From assembly GCA_023415545.1 (NCBI GenBank), contig JAEZKJ010000177.1, forward strand, positions 57,575 through 121,574: a DNA stretch of 64,000 nt, given 5' to 3'. This DNA comes from Bacteroidota bacterium (GTDB taxonomy: Bacteria; Bacteroidota; Bacteroidia; Bacteroidales; Bacteroidaceae). Below the pieces are notes generated by a model, which did not search any database, was not told where the DNA came from, and was given only the letters and a program-made list of their open reading frames with translations. Within the stretch, counting starts at the first letter, position 1. The number at the start of each line of letters is the position of its first letter. Positions 27,995-36,989 of this stretch are shown here, piece by piece. The position numbers and the translations under genes were made by a program.

Positions 27995-29206
27995 TCATTT
28001 AATTCGTAAATGCTGTCGACTCATTAATATTTGGTAACGATAAACCAAACAAGTAGTTATTAAATATACTCCGCACTGTATCCAAAGAGCATGATATCCT
28101 ATACCTACATCCTGAAGTGATGCACCCATATTATTTATTTGAACAAACCCGTTAATACCAAATGTAGATGGGAAAATGTAAGATATAATTTTCCAAAAGT
28201 CAGGTATTGCTGTTTCCGGCCACGATATGCCGGAAAGAAAAAGTATAGGAACAGATGTGAAAATATAAACTATCATACATGTCTCGCGATGACGAATAAA
28301 TATTGAACAGGTCATAGCGAAAAAGATAGAAGAAAGAAGATATGGTAAAATAAACATTCCTAATGTCATGGGGTCAGCCAGTTGTGGCAATGAGAATAGT
28401 TTAGGAACAATCACAAGAATATAGGTACTCATTATTGCGTAAACCATAAAGTAAAGCAACGCTTTTCCAAAGACTATACTTAGTGTTCCATGATAATGAG
28501 GATCAATAGGTATCACATCTCTTGAATTATTCTTCTCTCTAACTGTTCCGGCTGCAAGCCCTATACCTAAAAGTAGAGTTTGCTGAATAATGAGTATCAA
28601 TACAGCAGGAAGAAGAAAACTTGCAAAACCTCCCTGGGTATTGAAAAGAGCTATATCTTCGTACGCTATAGGTGAAGTTGCTATTTTATCTTCATAATCT
28701 GTACTATTTTCCATTTTTGATATTTTAATCTCTTTATTCATAGTAAGCGACGAGTTTGTAGCACTAGTAAGAAGTGCTTTATAATATAACATTCCACTCA
28801 TGTCGCAAAAAATGCTGACATTAGCTTGTTGACCTTTTGCTATTCTTTTGGAAAACTCTTTGGGAATATACACAATGCCATATACTTCACCCTTCATCAT
28901 TGAAACTTTTGCTTCTTCAATGTCTGTTGAATATGTAGCAATATGAGCATCGGGAGAAGCGTCGAGAAGTTTTAAAAACTTTCGGCTTAAACTTGTGCCA
29001 TTATTATCTACTGCAGCTATAGGTACCTCACGAATAACTTCTTTATTATATATATATGTGTATAAAATTGGATAAGCAAGTGGAACTAATATAAAGAATA
29101 TAATTATACCTTGATCTTTGATTAAAATATTCAGCTCATTCATCCAAACAACCAAGATGTCCGAAAAACCTTCTTTTATAATACTATATAAGTTCTTTCT
29201 TTTCAT
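27995..29206 (-). CDS. ABC-2 type transport permease (YhhJ/YbhR-like)
   Basis: Inner-membrane protein of 403 aa: one N-terminal membrane helix (about 30-50), a large extracytoplasmic region (about 55-190) and about five C-terminal helices, with the ABC-2 permease sequence FILPYLLSSIFFAMTCSIFIRHRETCMIVYIFTSVPILFLSGISWPETAIP. Last gene of a four-gene minus-strand operon (TolC-like, HlyD-like, permease, permease) with 11 bp to the preceding gene. No ATPase gene is present in the operon, although transporters of this type need one; it must be supplied elsewhere or the pair may act otherwise. Confidence 0.87.
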   Translation of the reverse strand: MKRKNLYSIIKEGFSDILVVWMNELNILIKDQGIIIFFILVPLAYPILYTYIYNKEVIREVPIAAVDNNGTSLSRKFLKLLDASPDAHIATYSTDIEEAKVSMMKGEVYGIVYIPKEFSKRIAKGQQANVSIFCDMSGMLYYKALLTSATNSSLTMNKEIKISKMENSTDYEDKIATSPIAYEDIALFNTQGGFASFLLPAVLILIIQQTLLLGIGLAAGTVREKNNSRDVIPIDPHYHGTLSIVFGKALLYFMVYAIMSTYILVIVPKLFSLPQLADPMTLGMFILPYLLSSIFFAMTCSIFIRHRETCMIVYIFTSVPILFLSGISWPETAIPDFWKIISYIFPSTFGINGFVQINNMGASLQDVGIGYHALWIQCGVYLITTCLVYRYQILMSRQHLRIK

Positions 29207-29217
29207 CGCAATTTATC

Positions 29218-30387
29218 TTAAGGAATATATACATAATTGAGCATTGTATTCTTAAGCCTCTTAAGTATGAAAAGAGGAAGAATAGTAAAAAGTAACATTA
29301 TAGTTATCGGCAGCCATGCATATATTGCAGGGTATCCATGTAGAGCGAAGTTAACATATAGAAGAAAATAACTTCTTAATGGGAAAAGATATGCTAATGT
29401 TTGAATAGGAGCATCCATAGCCATTACAGGAAAACTCATTCCTGATATAGAAAAAGATAATACTCCCCACAAACAACCAATACTAAGAGCAAGACGAAGT
29501 GATGGGACAAGCCCAATAAGGAACAAGCCGAATCCTTGAGATGCCAATACAAGAAGTAGACCTATTAATATCATAGCGAAAATGCCACTGTTACAAGGGA
29601 AGTTTAGGAAACTATATAAATAAACATTATAAAGCAGAGACATTATGAAGAAGATTATTGTTTGTGGTAGTAATTTCCCTATAACAGCAATAACTATCGA
29701 TCCACCCGATTTCTCAATCCACTCTTTCTGTGTTCCGAATTTCAATTCACTTCCTACAGAGTATATAGTTGTTAGAAATATCATTAACATTAATATACCG
29801 GGAATGATGGAGTTACTAAGGTATATTGAGTAGTTGAGAGTGGGATTATCAATAGCATGAGTATCAATAACAATAGGTTGGATAAAATTTATAATCTGTT
29901 TTTCATTTACTCCCTTTCCTCGCAAAGAGGCACGTGTTATAGCACCGCTAGCAAGTTCGGACATGATTCTCAAATCTTTATATAGTAAAGAACCGGCAAC
30001 TAGATATGAATGATTGGTGTAAAATGATATTTTGGGTTGTCGGCCGGATATGGCTCTCTCGGTTGTGCCTTTGGGTATATATAAAAAAGCATATATCTCA
30101 TTTTTTTGCATAGCCTTTCGTGCTTGCGTGAAATCAGAATATTCCTCAATAACTTTTGTGTTTTGGAAAGCATCAAGGTTTCTTATGATACTTCTAGTTG
30201 TTCCGGTGTTATCCAAATCAACTATACCTATAGGCATATCCGAAGGTAATCCACTCCACATAAGTGTAGTAAAGAATATATAGCAAAATATGGGAGCTAC
30301 TATCATTGAGAGAAGGTATATAGGCTTTGTCGCTACAGATAATAGCTCTCGCTTGGCAATTATATATAATTGTCTGAATATTGACAT
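29218..30387 (-). CDS. ABC-2 type transport permease (second of pair)
   Basis: A 389-aa paralogue of the next gene with the same topology: N-terminal helix with RELLSVATKPIYLLSMIVAPIFCYIFF, an extracytoplasmic domain (about 45-180) and about five C-terminal helices ending in a basic tail. Typical segments are GTQKEWIEKSGGS and SLRLALSIGCLWGVLSFSISGMSFPVMAMDAPIQTLAYLFPLRSYF. The two permeases probably form a heterodimer that works with the upstream adaptor and outer-membrane channel as a tripartite exporter. Start codon lies 9 bp after the adaptor stop. Confidence 0.87.
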   Translation of the reverse strand: MSIFRQLYIIAKRELLSVATKPIYLLSMIVAPIFCYIFFTTLMWSGLPSDMPIGIVDLDNTGTTRSIIRNLDAFQNTKVIEEYSDFTQARKAMQKNEIYAFLYIPKGTTERAISGRQPKISFYTNHSYLVAGSLLYKDLRIMSELASGAITRASLRGKGVNEKQIINFIQPIVIDTHAIDNPTLNYSIYLSNSIIPGILMLMIFLTTIYSVGSELKFGTQKEWIEKSGGSIVIAVIGKLLPQTIIFFIMSLLYNVYLYSFLNFPCNSGIFAMILIGLLLVLASQGFGLFLIGLVPSLRLALSIGCLWGVLSFSISGMSFPVMAMDAPIQTLAYLFPLRSYFLLYVNFALHGYPAIYAWLPITIMLLFTILPLFILKRLKNTMLNYVYIP

Positions 30388-30396
30388 TGTAAGTTT

Positions 30397-31389
30397 TTAT
30401 TTCTTTTTCTCAATAACAACCGACATACCTGGTCGTAAAGATGGTATTTTATTAACAGGTATAGCTTTTACTTGAAAAGTCTTTAAATCGTATCCACCAG
30501 TCGATTTTGTTGCTTTCCATACTGCATAAGTACCCAAATCTTTCATAAATATTATTTTGAAAGTTTCGTCTCTGTTTAGTGATGGTACGAAAGCTTTTAC
30601 CTCTTCTCCCACATTAAAACTGTGTAAGTAATCTTCACGTACATTGAATGTAACCCATATATTCTCCAATTGAGTTATAGTCATAATAGGAGCACCGGAA
30701 CCAACTAATTCGCCAGGTTTTGAGTATATTTCTGTAACTTCTCCATCACAAGGTGCTATAAGTGTTGTTTCACTAATATATGAATTTACCTCGGATACTG
30801 CACCCTTAGCTCTTACAACTTGTGCTTCAGCAGCTGCTTTATCTTCTCTTTGTGCTCCATTTTTTGCCATTGTATATTGTGAGTGAGCAGCTTTTTCGGT
30901 AGCTATCATAGCATCATATTGAGCTTTTGCTTCATCTCTTTTTTGAGCAGACATTACTCCTTGTTCATATAGATTATTTACTCGTGTATAAGATTTTTGA
31001 GCTATCTCAAGACCGGCTTTAGCTTTTTGCCACATCTCATAAGCCGATTGTATTTGTTCGTAACGAGTACCATTTTTTGCTTTATCACTTATTGCTTGAG
31101 CAGCCATTTGTGCAGCTTCAGCCTGAGAGAGTTTAGCTTTTATTTCCGGTGCTTCTAAAATAACAAGTGTATCTCCTTTCTTTACTTTATTACCCTCGCT
31201 GACTTTAAACTCAACTATTCGAGATGGGACTTTGCTCGAAATTCTATATTCATCAGCTTCTGCTTCTCCTTGAATATATTCACTTCCGCTTGACAGAGTA
31301 AAAAAACCAATAATAGCTACAATTATTATTATGGCTATAAATAAAATAAGTGATAGCAATATATTGCTCTTTTGAGATCTTCCTAACAT
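30397..31389 (-). CDS. HlyD-family membrane fusion (periplasmic adaptor) protein
   Basis: A 330-aa adaptor: one N-terminal membrane anchor (about 12-35), a biotinyl-lipoyl-like first half (SSKVPSRIVEFKVSEGNKVKKGDTLVILEAPE), an alpha-hairpin (about 85-185) rich in Ala, Lys, Glu and Gln, the second lipoyl half (TLIAPCDGEVTEIYSKPGELVGSGAPIMTI) and a beta-barrel domain. It resembles EmrA/YhiI-type adaptors that pair with ABC-2 permeases. The TolC-like gene is 7 bp upstream and the permeases 9 bp downstream. Confidence 0.9.
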   Translation of the reverse strand: MLGRSQKSNILLSLILFIAIIIIVAIIGFFTLSSGSEYIQGEAEADEYRISSKVPSRIVEFKVSEGNKVKKGDTLVILEAPEIKAKLSQAEAAQMAAQAISDKAKNGTRYEQIQSAYEMWQKAKAGLEIAQKSYTRVNNLYEQGVMSAQKRDEAKAQYDAMIATEKAAHSQYTMAKNGAQREDKAAAEAQVVRAKGAVSEVNSYISETTLIAPCDGEVTEIYSKPGELVGSGAPIMTITQLENIWVTFNVREDYLHSFNVGEEVKAFVPSLNRDETFKIIFMKDLGTYAVWKATKSTGGYDLKTFQVKAIPVNKIPSLRPGMSVVIEKKK

Positions 31390-31396
31390 ATCTTTT

Positions 31397-32863
31397 CTAT
31401 TTTAAAATACCTAAAGTCTTACGTAAATATACCTCTGAAAGTATTATATCTATTTGAGAATCTATTTTGTTTGATTGAGCCATTAGCCACGCAGTCTGTG
31501 CTTCAAGAACATTGCTAGTTGGTATTACTCCCTCTTTAAAACTCAAATTAGCATATCTAAGATTTTCGTCTGCTTTTTCTAGATTTTTCTTTGATAAAAA
31601 ATATCTTTTTTCAGCCTCTTTAATTTTAAATTTTGCTTGATTAACCTGCAATTCAATTTTTTCTTTAGCTTCTTCCAAATTATATTTAGCAATATTTGCC
31701 TCAGCTTTAGCTGATTTCATTTTATAAAAGCCTTCACCCCAACTCCATATTGGTATATTAATAACTGCTCCCACAGCCCAGTTCCCTCTAAATTTTCTTT
31801 CGAAGCCATTATATAAAGAAGGATTGGAGATTAGATAATTTCCTGTTAGCGCCAATGATGGCAACAATTCAGCACGAGACACATTAATTTTTTGATTGTA
31901 AATTTTTGATGCGTACTCTAAACTCTTAATTTCCGGTCTATTATTCATTGCTGTTTGGACTATACCTTCCTCTGGTATTGAAGAAATAGATATATCTTGA
32001 ATATCTTCATCGGCTAGTGTAATATCCGAATCTATTGGTAGTCCACAAAGTTGGCAAAGAACCATTTTTGATAGGATAACACCATCTTCAGCTTGAAGTA
32101 GCTTCATCTCTGCTTCATTAACCTTAACACTTACACTTAGCCCATCAGTTGTAGTTGCTACACCTTCAGCAATCATCTTCTTAATGTCATCATCAAGTTT
32201 CTTGACTAGATTAAGATAACTTTCAGCAAGTTTCTTCTTGTTTATAACTGAAATTACCTGCCAATAAGCTTGATCAGTACTAAGAATCAACTCCTCAAGT
32301 GCCCTGTTATGTTCTGTCTTTGCAATCTCTTCAGCATATTTAGTGATTTTGTTGTAAGCAGCAATTTTCCCTCCCATATAAATAGGTTGAGTAAGTGTTA
32401 TTGCTCCAGCAAACATATTTTTGGTATCGGTATGTAAAGCGTCTACAAGACCCGCACCGATGTTGTTTAGCGAATTCCCAATTTCAGGAATTAATGGAGA
32501 TAAAGGAGATAGCAATTGTGCAAGCCCTGGATTTGCTGTAACCAATTGTTGGATTGTCTCTTGTAGCTTTACTTGAGTAGAGCTACCAATTAATGGAAGA
32601 TTAGTTTTTTGCTCATCATTAAGAAGTGATATCTCTTTTTGGGTACGCATATATGTACCCATGGCACTTATTTTAGGGAGAAAATTAGTAAAACTTGCCT
32701 TGTTGTCGTAATGTGCAGCAACAATCTTTTCATTATGTATTTTCAGGCTTTTATTAAATTTTATTGCCATATAACGACAGCTGTCTAAACTCAAAATGTT
32801 CTGACTAAAGAGGTTAGACGCAATAACCATACAGAAAGTAAAACCTAATATCTTTTTCATCAA
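31397..32863 (-). CDS. TolC-family outer-membrane efflux channel
   Basis: A 488-aa outer-membrane factor: signal peptide (about 1-20, FCMVIASNLFSQ), then two repeats of long helical hairpins with beta strands, including KMIAEGVATTTDGLSVSVKVNEAEMKLLQAEDG and the second-repeat equivalent YANLSFKEGVIPTSNVLEAQTAWLMAQS. The conserved glycine-valine turn (EGVATT and EGVIPT) appears in both halves. First gene of the ABC-2 efflux operon. No good TAnnTTTG element is found upstream; a perfect 14-bp palindrome lies about 60 bp upstream. Confidence 0.92.
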   Translation of the reverse strand: MMKKILGFTFCMVIASNLFSQNILSLDSCRYMAIKFNKSLKIHNEKIVAAHYDNKASFTNFLPKISAMGTYMRTQKEISLLNDEQKTNLPLIGSSTQVKLQETIQQLVTANPGLAQLLSPLSPLIPEIGNSLNNIGAGLVDALHTDTKNMFAGAITLTQPIYMGGKIAAYNKITKYAEEIAKTEHNRALEELILSTDQAYWQVISVINKKKLAESYLNLVKKLDDDIKKMIAEGVATTTDGLSVSVKVNEAEMKLLQAEDGVILSKMVLCQLCGLPIDSDITLADEDIQDISISSIPEEGIVQTAMNNRPEIKSLEYASKIYNQKINVSRAELLPSLALTGNYLISNPSLYNGFERKFRGNWAVGAVINIPIWSWGEGFYKMKSAKAEANIAKYNLEEAKEKIELQVNQAKFKIKEAEKRYFLSKKNLEKADENLRYANLSFKEGVIPTSNVLEAQTAWLMAQSNKIDSQIDIILSEVYLRKTLGILK

Positions 32864-32920
32864 TAAAAAATAGTTTGTTAATTAACTAGTTGTTAATATG
32901 ATGTAAAGATATTATATAAC

Positions 32921-32934
32921 TGATAATATTATCA
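32921..32934. promoter_or_regulatory. Perfect 14-bp palindrome upstream of the efflux operon
   Basis: TGATAATATTATCA lies 58 bp upstream of the TolC-like start, a plausible operator for a TetR-, MarR- or PadR-type regulator encoded elsewhere. In such AT-rich sequence chance cannot be excluded. Confidence 0.35.
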
Positions 32935-32962
32935 TACAAATTTGAAAAAATGTATAAAAAAA

Positions 32963-33006
32963 CTCCTTAATAGTATTACATAAGTTTGTAAAATACTATT
33001 AAGGAG
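32963..33006 (-). terminator. Terminator of the coiled-coil protein gene
   Basis: A perfect 15-bp stem (CTCCTTAATAGTATT / AATACTATTAAGGAG) with a 14-nt loop, followed on the minus strand by a run of seven T. Confidence 0.9.
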
Positions 33007-33029
33007 CTTATATATCACAATGATGTGTT

Positions 33030-33893
33030 CTATTTTAAAGAGAATGATTTTTGACCAATCATATTTCCTTCAGCAAAAATATAAACATTGTATTTACCAG
33101 CAGGAAGATATTCCTGAACATCCCAATATACGGTAACATTCTGCTCTTCACCGGTATATTCAATATATTTTTTAATTGAATACTCTAATGATCGATTCTC
33201 ATAATTAAATGTAGAGTTCCCAGTTGTCAATATCTCATTATCAGGTTTAGCTATTCTAATATATAAAGTACGTTCGCCTGTTTCGGCTGTTATGTTCTTA
33301 ACAATAGAGAATGATATAGCCAGTTTTTTTATTTTACTTACCTTTTCAGTCTCTTTCCCTCGTTTATCTTTTCCAATTACTGAAATGTTTGTTGCATCTA
33401 ATTGAGCTGCTAAAGATACTTTTTTATCAAGATTCTTTTTCTCTTCAGCTAAGCTATTAATTTGGTTAGTAGCTTGTGAATATTTCTTCTTTACCTCTTT
33501 GTTCTCATTAACAAGGGCTTCATTAAGCCTATTTAATGAATCTATTTGGATGATATATGTACGAAGTACTGCTCGGACAGTTTTTAACTCTTTCTTTAAT
33601 CTTGAAATTTCAGCAGCATCAGTTGTCTTTACTTGTCTTAGCTCTTCGAGTAACCTCTGAGTTTTTAACTTTTCACTCTCTAGTTTCTCTCTTAAAGAAT
33701 CATTATTTATCTGTATCTGAAGTTCATCATATTGTGTAGCAAAAGAGTTATATTCATTCTCCATCTCTTCTTTATCAAGAGCAAATAGTTGAACCATCTC
33801 TTTATTCTCGTTATGTTGTTTGAAAGAATAGTAGGTCAATCCTCCCACAATAATAAGAAGTAAGACAATTATGATTACTAGTTTTTTGTTCAT
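33030..33893 (-). CDS. Membrane-anchored coiled-coil protein of unknown function
   Basis: A 287-aa protein with one N-terminal membrane helix (about 4-24, LVIIIVLLLIIVGGLTYYSF), a long heptad-like charged region (about 35-170, rich in Glu, Lys, Leu and Asn) predicted to form a coiled coil, and a beta-rich C-terminal domain (about 185-287, ending AGKYNVYIFAEGNMIGQKSFSLK). The short basic N-terminus suggests that the bulk lies outside the cytoplasm. I recognise no characterised family; similar proteins seem common in Bacteroidales. It is monocistronic, with its own -7 element and a strong terminator. Confidence 0.8.
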   Translation of the reverse strand: MNKKLVIIIVLLLIIVGGLTYYSFKQHNENKEMVQLFALDKEEMENEYNSFATQYDELQIQINNDSLREKLESEKLKTQRLLEELRQVKTTDAAEISRLKKELKTVRAVLRTYIIQIDSLNRLNEALVNENKEVKKKYSQATNQINSLAEEKKNLDKKVSLAAQLDATNISVIGKDKRGKETEKVSKIKKLAISFSIVKNITAETGERTLYIRIAKPDNEILTTGNSTFNYENRSLEYSIKKYIEYTGEEQNVTVYWDVQEYLPAGKYNVYIFAEGNMIGQKSFSLK

Positions 33894-33919
33894 ATCAGTT
33901 TTATAAAAAAAATTATGAG

Positions 33920-33927
33920 CAAAAATA
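33920..33927 (-). promoter_or_regulatory. -7 element for the coiled-coil protein gene
   Basis: Minus-strand TATTTTTG, 27 bp upstream of the ATG at 33893. Confidence 0.45.
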
Positions 33928-33991
33928 CAATAATTTGTCTTTTATGACATAAATAAATATGGAAATTTTTCTTCAATTAATTATATCATTG

Positions 33992-33999
33992 TACATTTG
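33992..33999 (+). promoter_or_regulatory. -7 element for mdh
   Basis: TACATTTG fits TAnnTTTG and lies 56 bp upstream of the mdh ATG. Confidence 0.5.
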
Positions 34000-34055
34000 C
34001 CTATCTTTAGAGATAGAAAATAAAATTATACATTATTTTAAAATAGAAAATTATT

Positions 34056-34997
34056 ATGTCAAAAGTAACAGTAGTAGGCGCAGGTAATGTTGGAGCTACA
34101 TGTGCAAATGTATTAGCTTTCAATGAGGTTGCTGATGAAGTTGTAATGCTTGATGTTAAAGAGGGTGTTTCCGAAGGAAAAGCAATGGATATGATGCAGA
34201 CAGCTCAACTTTTGGGCTTCGACACAACCATTGTAGGTTGTACTAATGATTATGAGCAAACAGCAAACTCAGATGTTGTTGTTATCACATCAGGTATTCC
34301 TCGTAAACCAGGTATGACTCGTGAAGAGTTGATCGGTGTTAATGCAGGTATCGTTAAATCAGTAGCTGAAAATATTCTTAAGTACTCTCCAAATGCTATT
34401 ATCGTAGTTATTTCAAACCCAATGGATACTATGACTTACTTAGCATTGAAATCTCTTGGCTTGCCAAAGAACAAAATCATCGGTATGGGTGGTGCTCTTG
34501 ACAGCTCACGTTTCAAATATTTCTTGTCACAAGCTTTGAAATGTAATGCTAATGAGGTAGAAGGTATGGTAATTGGTGGCCACGGTGATACAACTATGAT
34601 TCCTCTTACTCGTTTTGCTACTTACAAAGGTCTTCCTGTAAGCAACTTCCTTTCTGCTGAGAAACTTGAAGAGGTAGCTGCTGCTACAATGGTTGGTGGT
34701 GCAACTCTTACTAAACTTCTTGGTACTTCTGCTTGGTATGCACCAGGTGCTGCTGGAGCATTCGTTGTTGAATCAATAATCCACGATCAAAAGAAGATGA
34801 TTCCTTGCTCTGTAATGCTTGAGGGTGAATATGGTGAATCAGACATTTGCTGTGGTGTACCAGTTATCTTAGGTAAGAATGGTATTGAGGAGATTGTTGA
34901 ACTTCCTTTGAACGAAGAAGAGAAAGCTAAATTTGCTGCTAGTGCTGCTGCAGTACGCCAAACAAATGCTGCTCTTAAAGAAGTAGGTGCTCTTTAA
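34056..34997 (+). CDS. mdh: Malate dehydrogenase
   Basis: NAD-dependent interconversion of malate and oxaloacetate, part of the reductive branch to fumarate and succinate. The 313-aa protein is of the lactate-dehydrogenase-like MDH type: nucleotide-binding GAGNVGATCANVLA (residue 8 onward), VVITSGIPRKPGMTREELI with the substrate-binding arginines, NPMDTMTYLALKSLGLPKNKIIGMGGALDSSRF, and the catalytic His in GGHGDTTMIPL (about 175). Codon choice is the most biased toward frequent codons of any gene here, as expected for high expression. Single gene, own promoter and terminator. Confidence 0.96.
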   Translation: MSKVTVVGAGNVGATCANVLAFNEVADEVVMLDVKEGVSEGKAMDMMQTAQLLGFDTTIVGCTNDYEQTANSDVVVITSGIPRKPGMTREELIGVNAGIVKSVAENILKYSPNAIIVVISNPMDTMTYLALKSLGLPKNKIIGMGGALDSSRFKYFLSQALKCNANEVEGMVIGGHGDTTMIPLTRFATYKGLPVSNFLSAEKLEEVAAATMVGGATLTKLLGTSAWYAPGAAGAFVVESIIHDQKKMIPCSVMLEGEYGESDICCGVPVILGKNGIEEIVELPLNEEEKAKFAASAAAVRQTNAALKEVGAL

Positions 34998-35041
34998 TAG
35001 AACATAGAGAGTGTATATAAAGCACTCTATATAAATAACTA

Positions 35042-35069
35042 ATCCCTGCTAGAGAACTCTAGCAGGGAT
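35042..35069 (+). terminator. Terminator of mdh
   Basis: A perfect 13-bp stem (ATCCCTGCTAGAG / CTCTAGCAGGGAT) with a 2-nt gap, followed by ATTTTTT. Confidence 0.92.
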
Positions 35070-35106
35070 ATTTTTTATATGGCTATTGTAGCACTCTCTT
35101 TTCTTT

Positions 35107-36822
35107 TTATAGTAGAATTGCAGGTATAGTTTGAGTGTGTTCTATCCATTTCCTGAATTTATAATTTGAGTAATATTGCTGATTCTCATCTATCCACTCA
35201 TTAAGCATTGAAATAACATCTTCTTTATTATTTTCTGTTTTAAAATTGCTGTCAAACGTATAATAATTGACTGTCGATTTACTATTATACCATAATGAAC
35301 TATTTGAATTGGTAAAACAATTTGTTACAGTAGCGTTTGATTCTATACTATAAGCAAACTTATATGCACTCTTTACTTGATTGTTGGAGTTTTTAACATA
35401 ACAATTACTAACTTGGGAGTTTGAGTTAACATTCAACGCTAACTCACCAATATAAGCATTGCTTGTGTATGTTATTAGATTATTTGCAGCACAAGAGTTC
35501 AGTATTTTACCATTTAATATTTTTGTAAAAAGGCTGTTGCTACTCTTTTCTCCACATTTTAATACTGAGTTACTAACTCTTGTATTTACAATTATTCCGG
35601 TTAAATACGTAGATACAAAAGATGAGCCACTATAAGTATATGTCTCCATCCTACAACTATCAATAACACAATTATCAATTAATCCATAGTTTCTATATGA
35701 AAGAAGAGAACCTTCGCTAGTACCTGAGAATATTACAGAAGAGTTGATTATATTTATATTTTTCACTATACCATTCAGACCAATATATCCAAAAAGTGCT
35801 TTGACACTGCTATTAATATTAAAATTTACATTATATAATGAGTATCCTTTACCATCAAATATATCATTAAAATTCTCTGTTTTCGTTCCGATGATATCTA
35901 AATTTTTGCAATCATTATCTGTAAAGTATATATTGTTTGCCAATGAAAATACTCTTTGTCCATTTTCAATATAAAAGAACTCATCAAGTTTTCTTTGACC
36001 ATAAACCTTATTGTTTATTAAATTGGTAAAAGCAATAAAATCTTCCACTGTTTTAATGCTTTTTTCTTTGTTGGAATGAATTAAATTACATGAATATATA
36101 TATCCAGCCTGATAATTTATGGATTCAATACTCTTTTCTACTATCCTGCCGTTTATGTTTATTTTTAAGTTGAGAGTTAAATTATCTATGGGTGGTATGA
36201 CGAAGATATAAACTCTACCTGAATCAATAGAAGAAGTATAACTTTTAGACTCACTTTTATTTATATAAATCTCCCCATTATTTACACCTATGCTGTCTAT
36301 TGTTGCAGGAACAGTCAATGTAATTGATTTAATGCTATCTTTTGGAAAATCATTTAAATTGATTTTTAAAAGTGAAAATAAGTGATTCAATTTAATATTT
36401 ACCTTATCCTTATACTTACTCACGGCTTTGCAAAAAAGAATATCTTTTAATAATCCCTCTTCATATAGCTCATTTTTAGTATATCTACAATTTGAAGTTG
36501 CGGGGTATATTGCTGTATAAAACAATGAATCAGTTGAATTTTGATTCCATATTAACTCTTTATTGCTATACCAATATATACCATTGTAAGTGAGCTTATT
36601 ATTAACATTTGTATGAGTGCCAAAGGAGTTGAATAATATAGTATCGCTTTCATTAAAAGTATTATTATAAAATATGTCTACTCTTGAAATATTATGATCC
36701 TCTTTAATACTTGCGATATAAATTTTATAATCAATAAAGTCAATTTCATTTTCATTTGTTACACATGATATTAAAATATAACAACATGAAATGATATATA
36801 GCAATATATAAATTAGCTTCAT
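35107..36822 (-). CDS. Fimbrillin/GLUG-like surface lipoprotein
   Basis: Predicted lipoprotein of 571 aa: signal peptide with lipobox LISC, lipidated Cys20. The first half (about 25-245) resembles the fimbrillin-like fold of Bacteroidales surface proteins (beta-strand pattern, KLNHLFSLLKINLNDFPKDSIKSITLTVPA). The second half (about 295-530) looks like a GLUG/right-handed beta-helix array, with imperfect units such as GYIGLNGIVKNINIINSSVIFSGTSEGSLLSYRNYGLIDNCVIDSC. It may be a surface adhesin or pilus-associated protein; no other fim/mfa genes are adjacent. The gene is more AT-rich and more Asn/Ser-rich than its neighbours, and no clear promoter is seen. Confidence 0.7.
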   Translation of the reverse strand: MKLIYILLYIISCCYILISCVTNENEIDFIDYKIYIASIKEDHNISRVDIFYNNTFNESDTILFNSFGTHTNVNNKLTYNGIYWYSNKELIWNQNSTDSLFYTAIYPATSNCRYTKNELYEEGLLKDILFCKAVSKYKDKVNIKLNHLFSLLKINLNDFPKDSIKSITLTVPATIDSIGVNNGEIYINKSESKSYTSSIDSGRVYIFVIPPIDNLTLNLKININGRIVEKSIESINYQAGYIYSCNLIHSNKEKSIKTVEDFIAFTNLINNKVYGQRKLDEFFYIENGQRVFSLANNIYFTDNDCKNLDIIGTKTENFNDIFDGKGYSLYNVNFNINSSVKALFGYIGLNGIVKNINIINSSVIFSGTSEGSLLSYRNYGLIDNCVIDSCRMETYTYSGSSFVSTYLTGIIVNTRVSNSVLKCGEKSSNSLFTKILNGKILNSCAANNLITYTSNAYIGELALNVNSNSQVSNCYVKNSNNQVKSAYKFAYSIESNATVTNCFTNSNSSLWYNSKSTVNYYTFDSNFKTENNKEDVISMLNEWIDENQQYYSNYKFRKWIEHTQTIPAILL

Positions 36823-36893
36823 AATTATATGTATAATTCATTTATAACAATACTAATTATAAAAAGTTTACTATTGTTATATTAATAAAAAAT

Positions 36894-36923
36894 ACGCTGG
36901 CAATCCTTCTCAGGTGACCAGCG
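36894..36923 (-). terminator. Terminator of the first gdhA
   Basis: CGCTGG (within 36894-36900) pairs with CCAGCG (36918-36923) over a 17-nt loop; the minus strand then reads TATTTTTTATT. It lies 67 bp after the gdhA stop. Confidence 0.65.
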
Positions 36924-36989
36924 CATATTACAATACAAAATACAAATACAACTAAACGAGATTTTATACTTTTGGGTATGAATAAGTAG

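Noticed and set aside
32877..32886. GTTAATTAAC palindrome just upstream of the TolC-like gene
   Set aside because: Only 10 bp, all but its two end pairs A/T; expected by chance in sequence of this composition.
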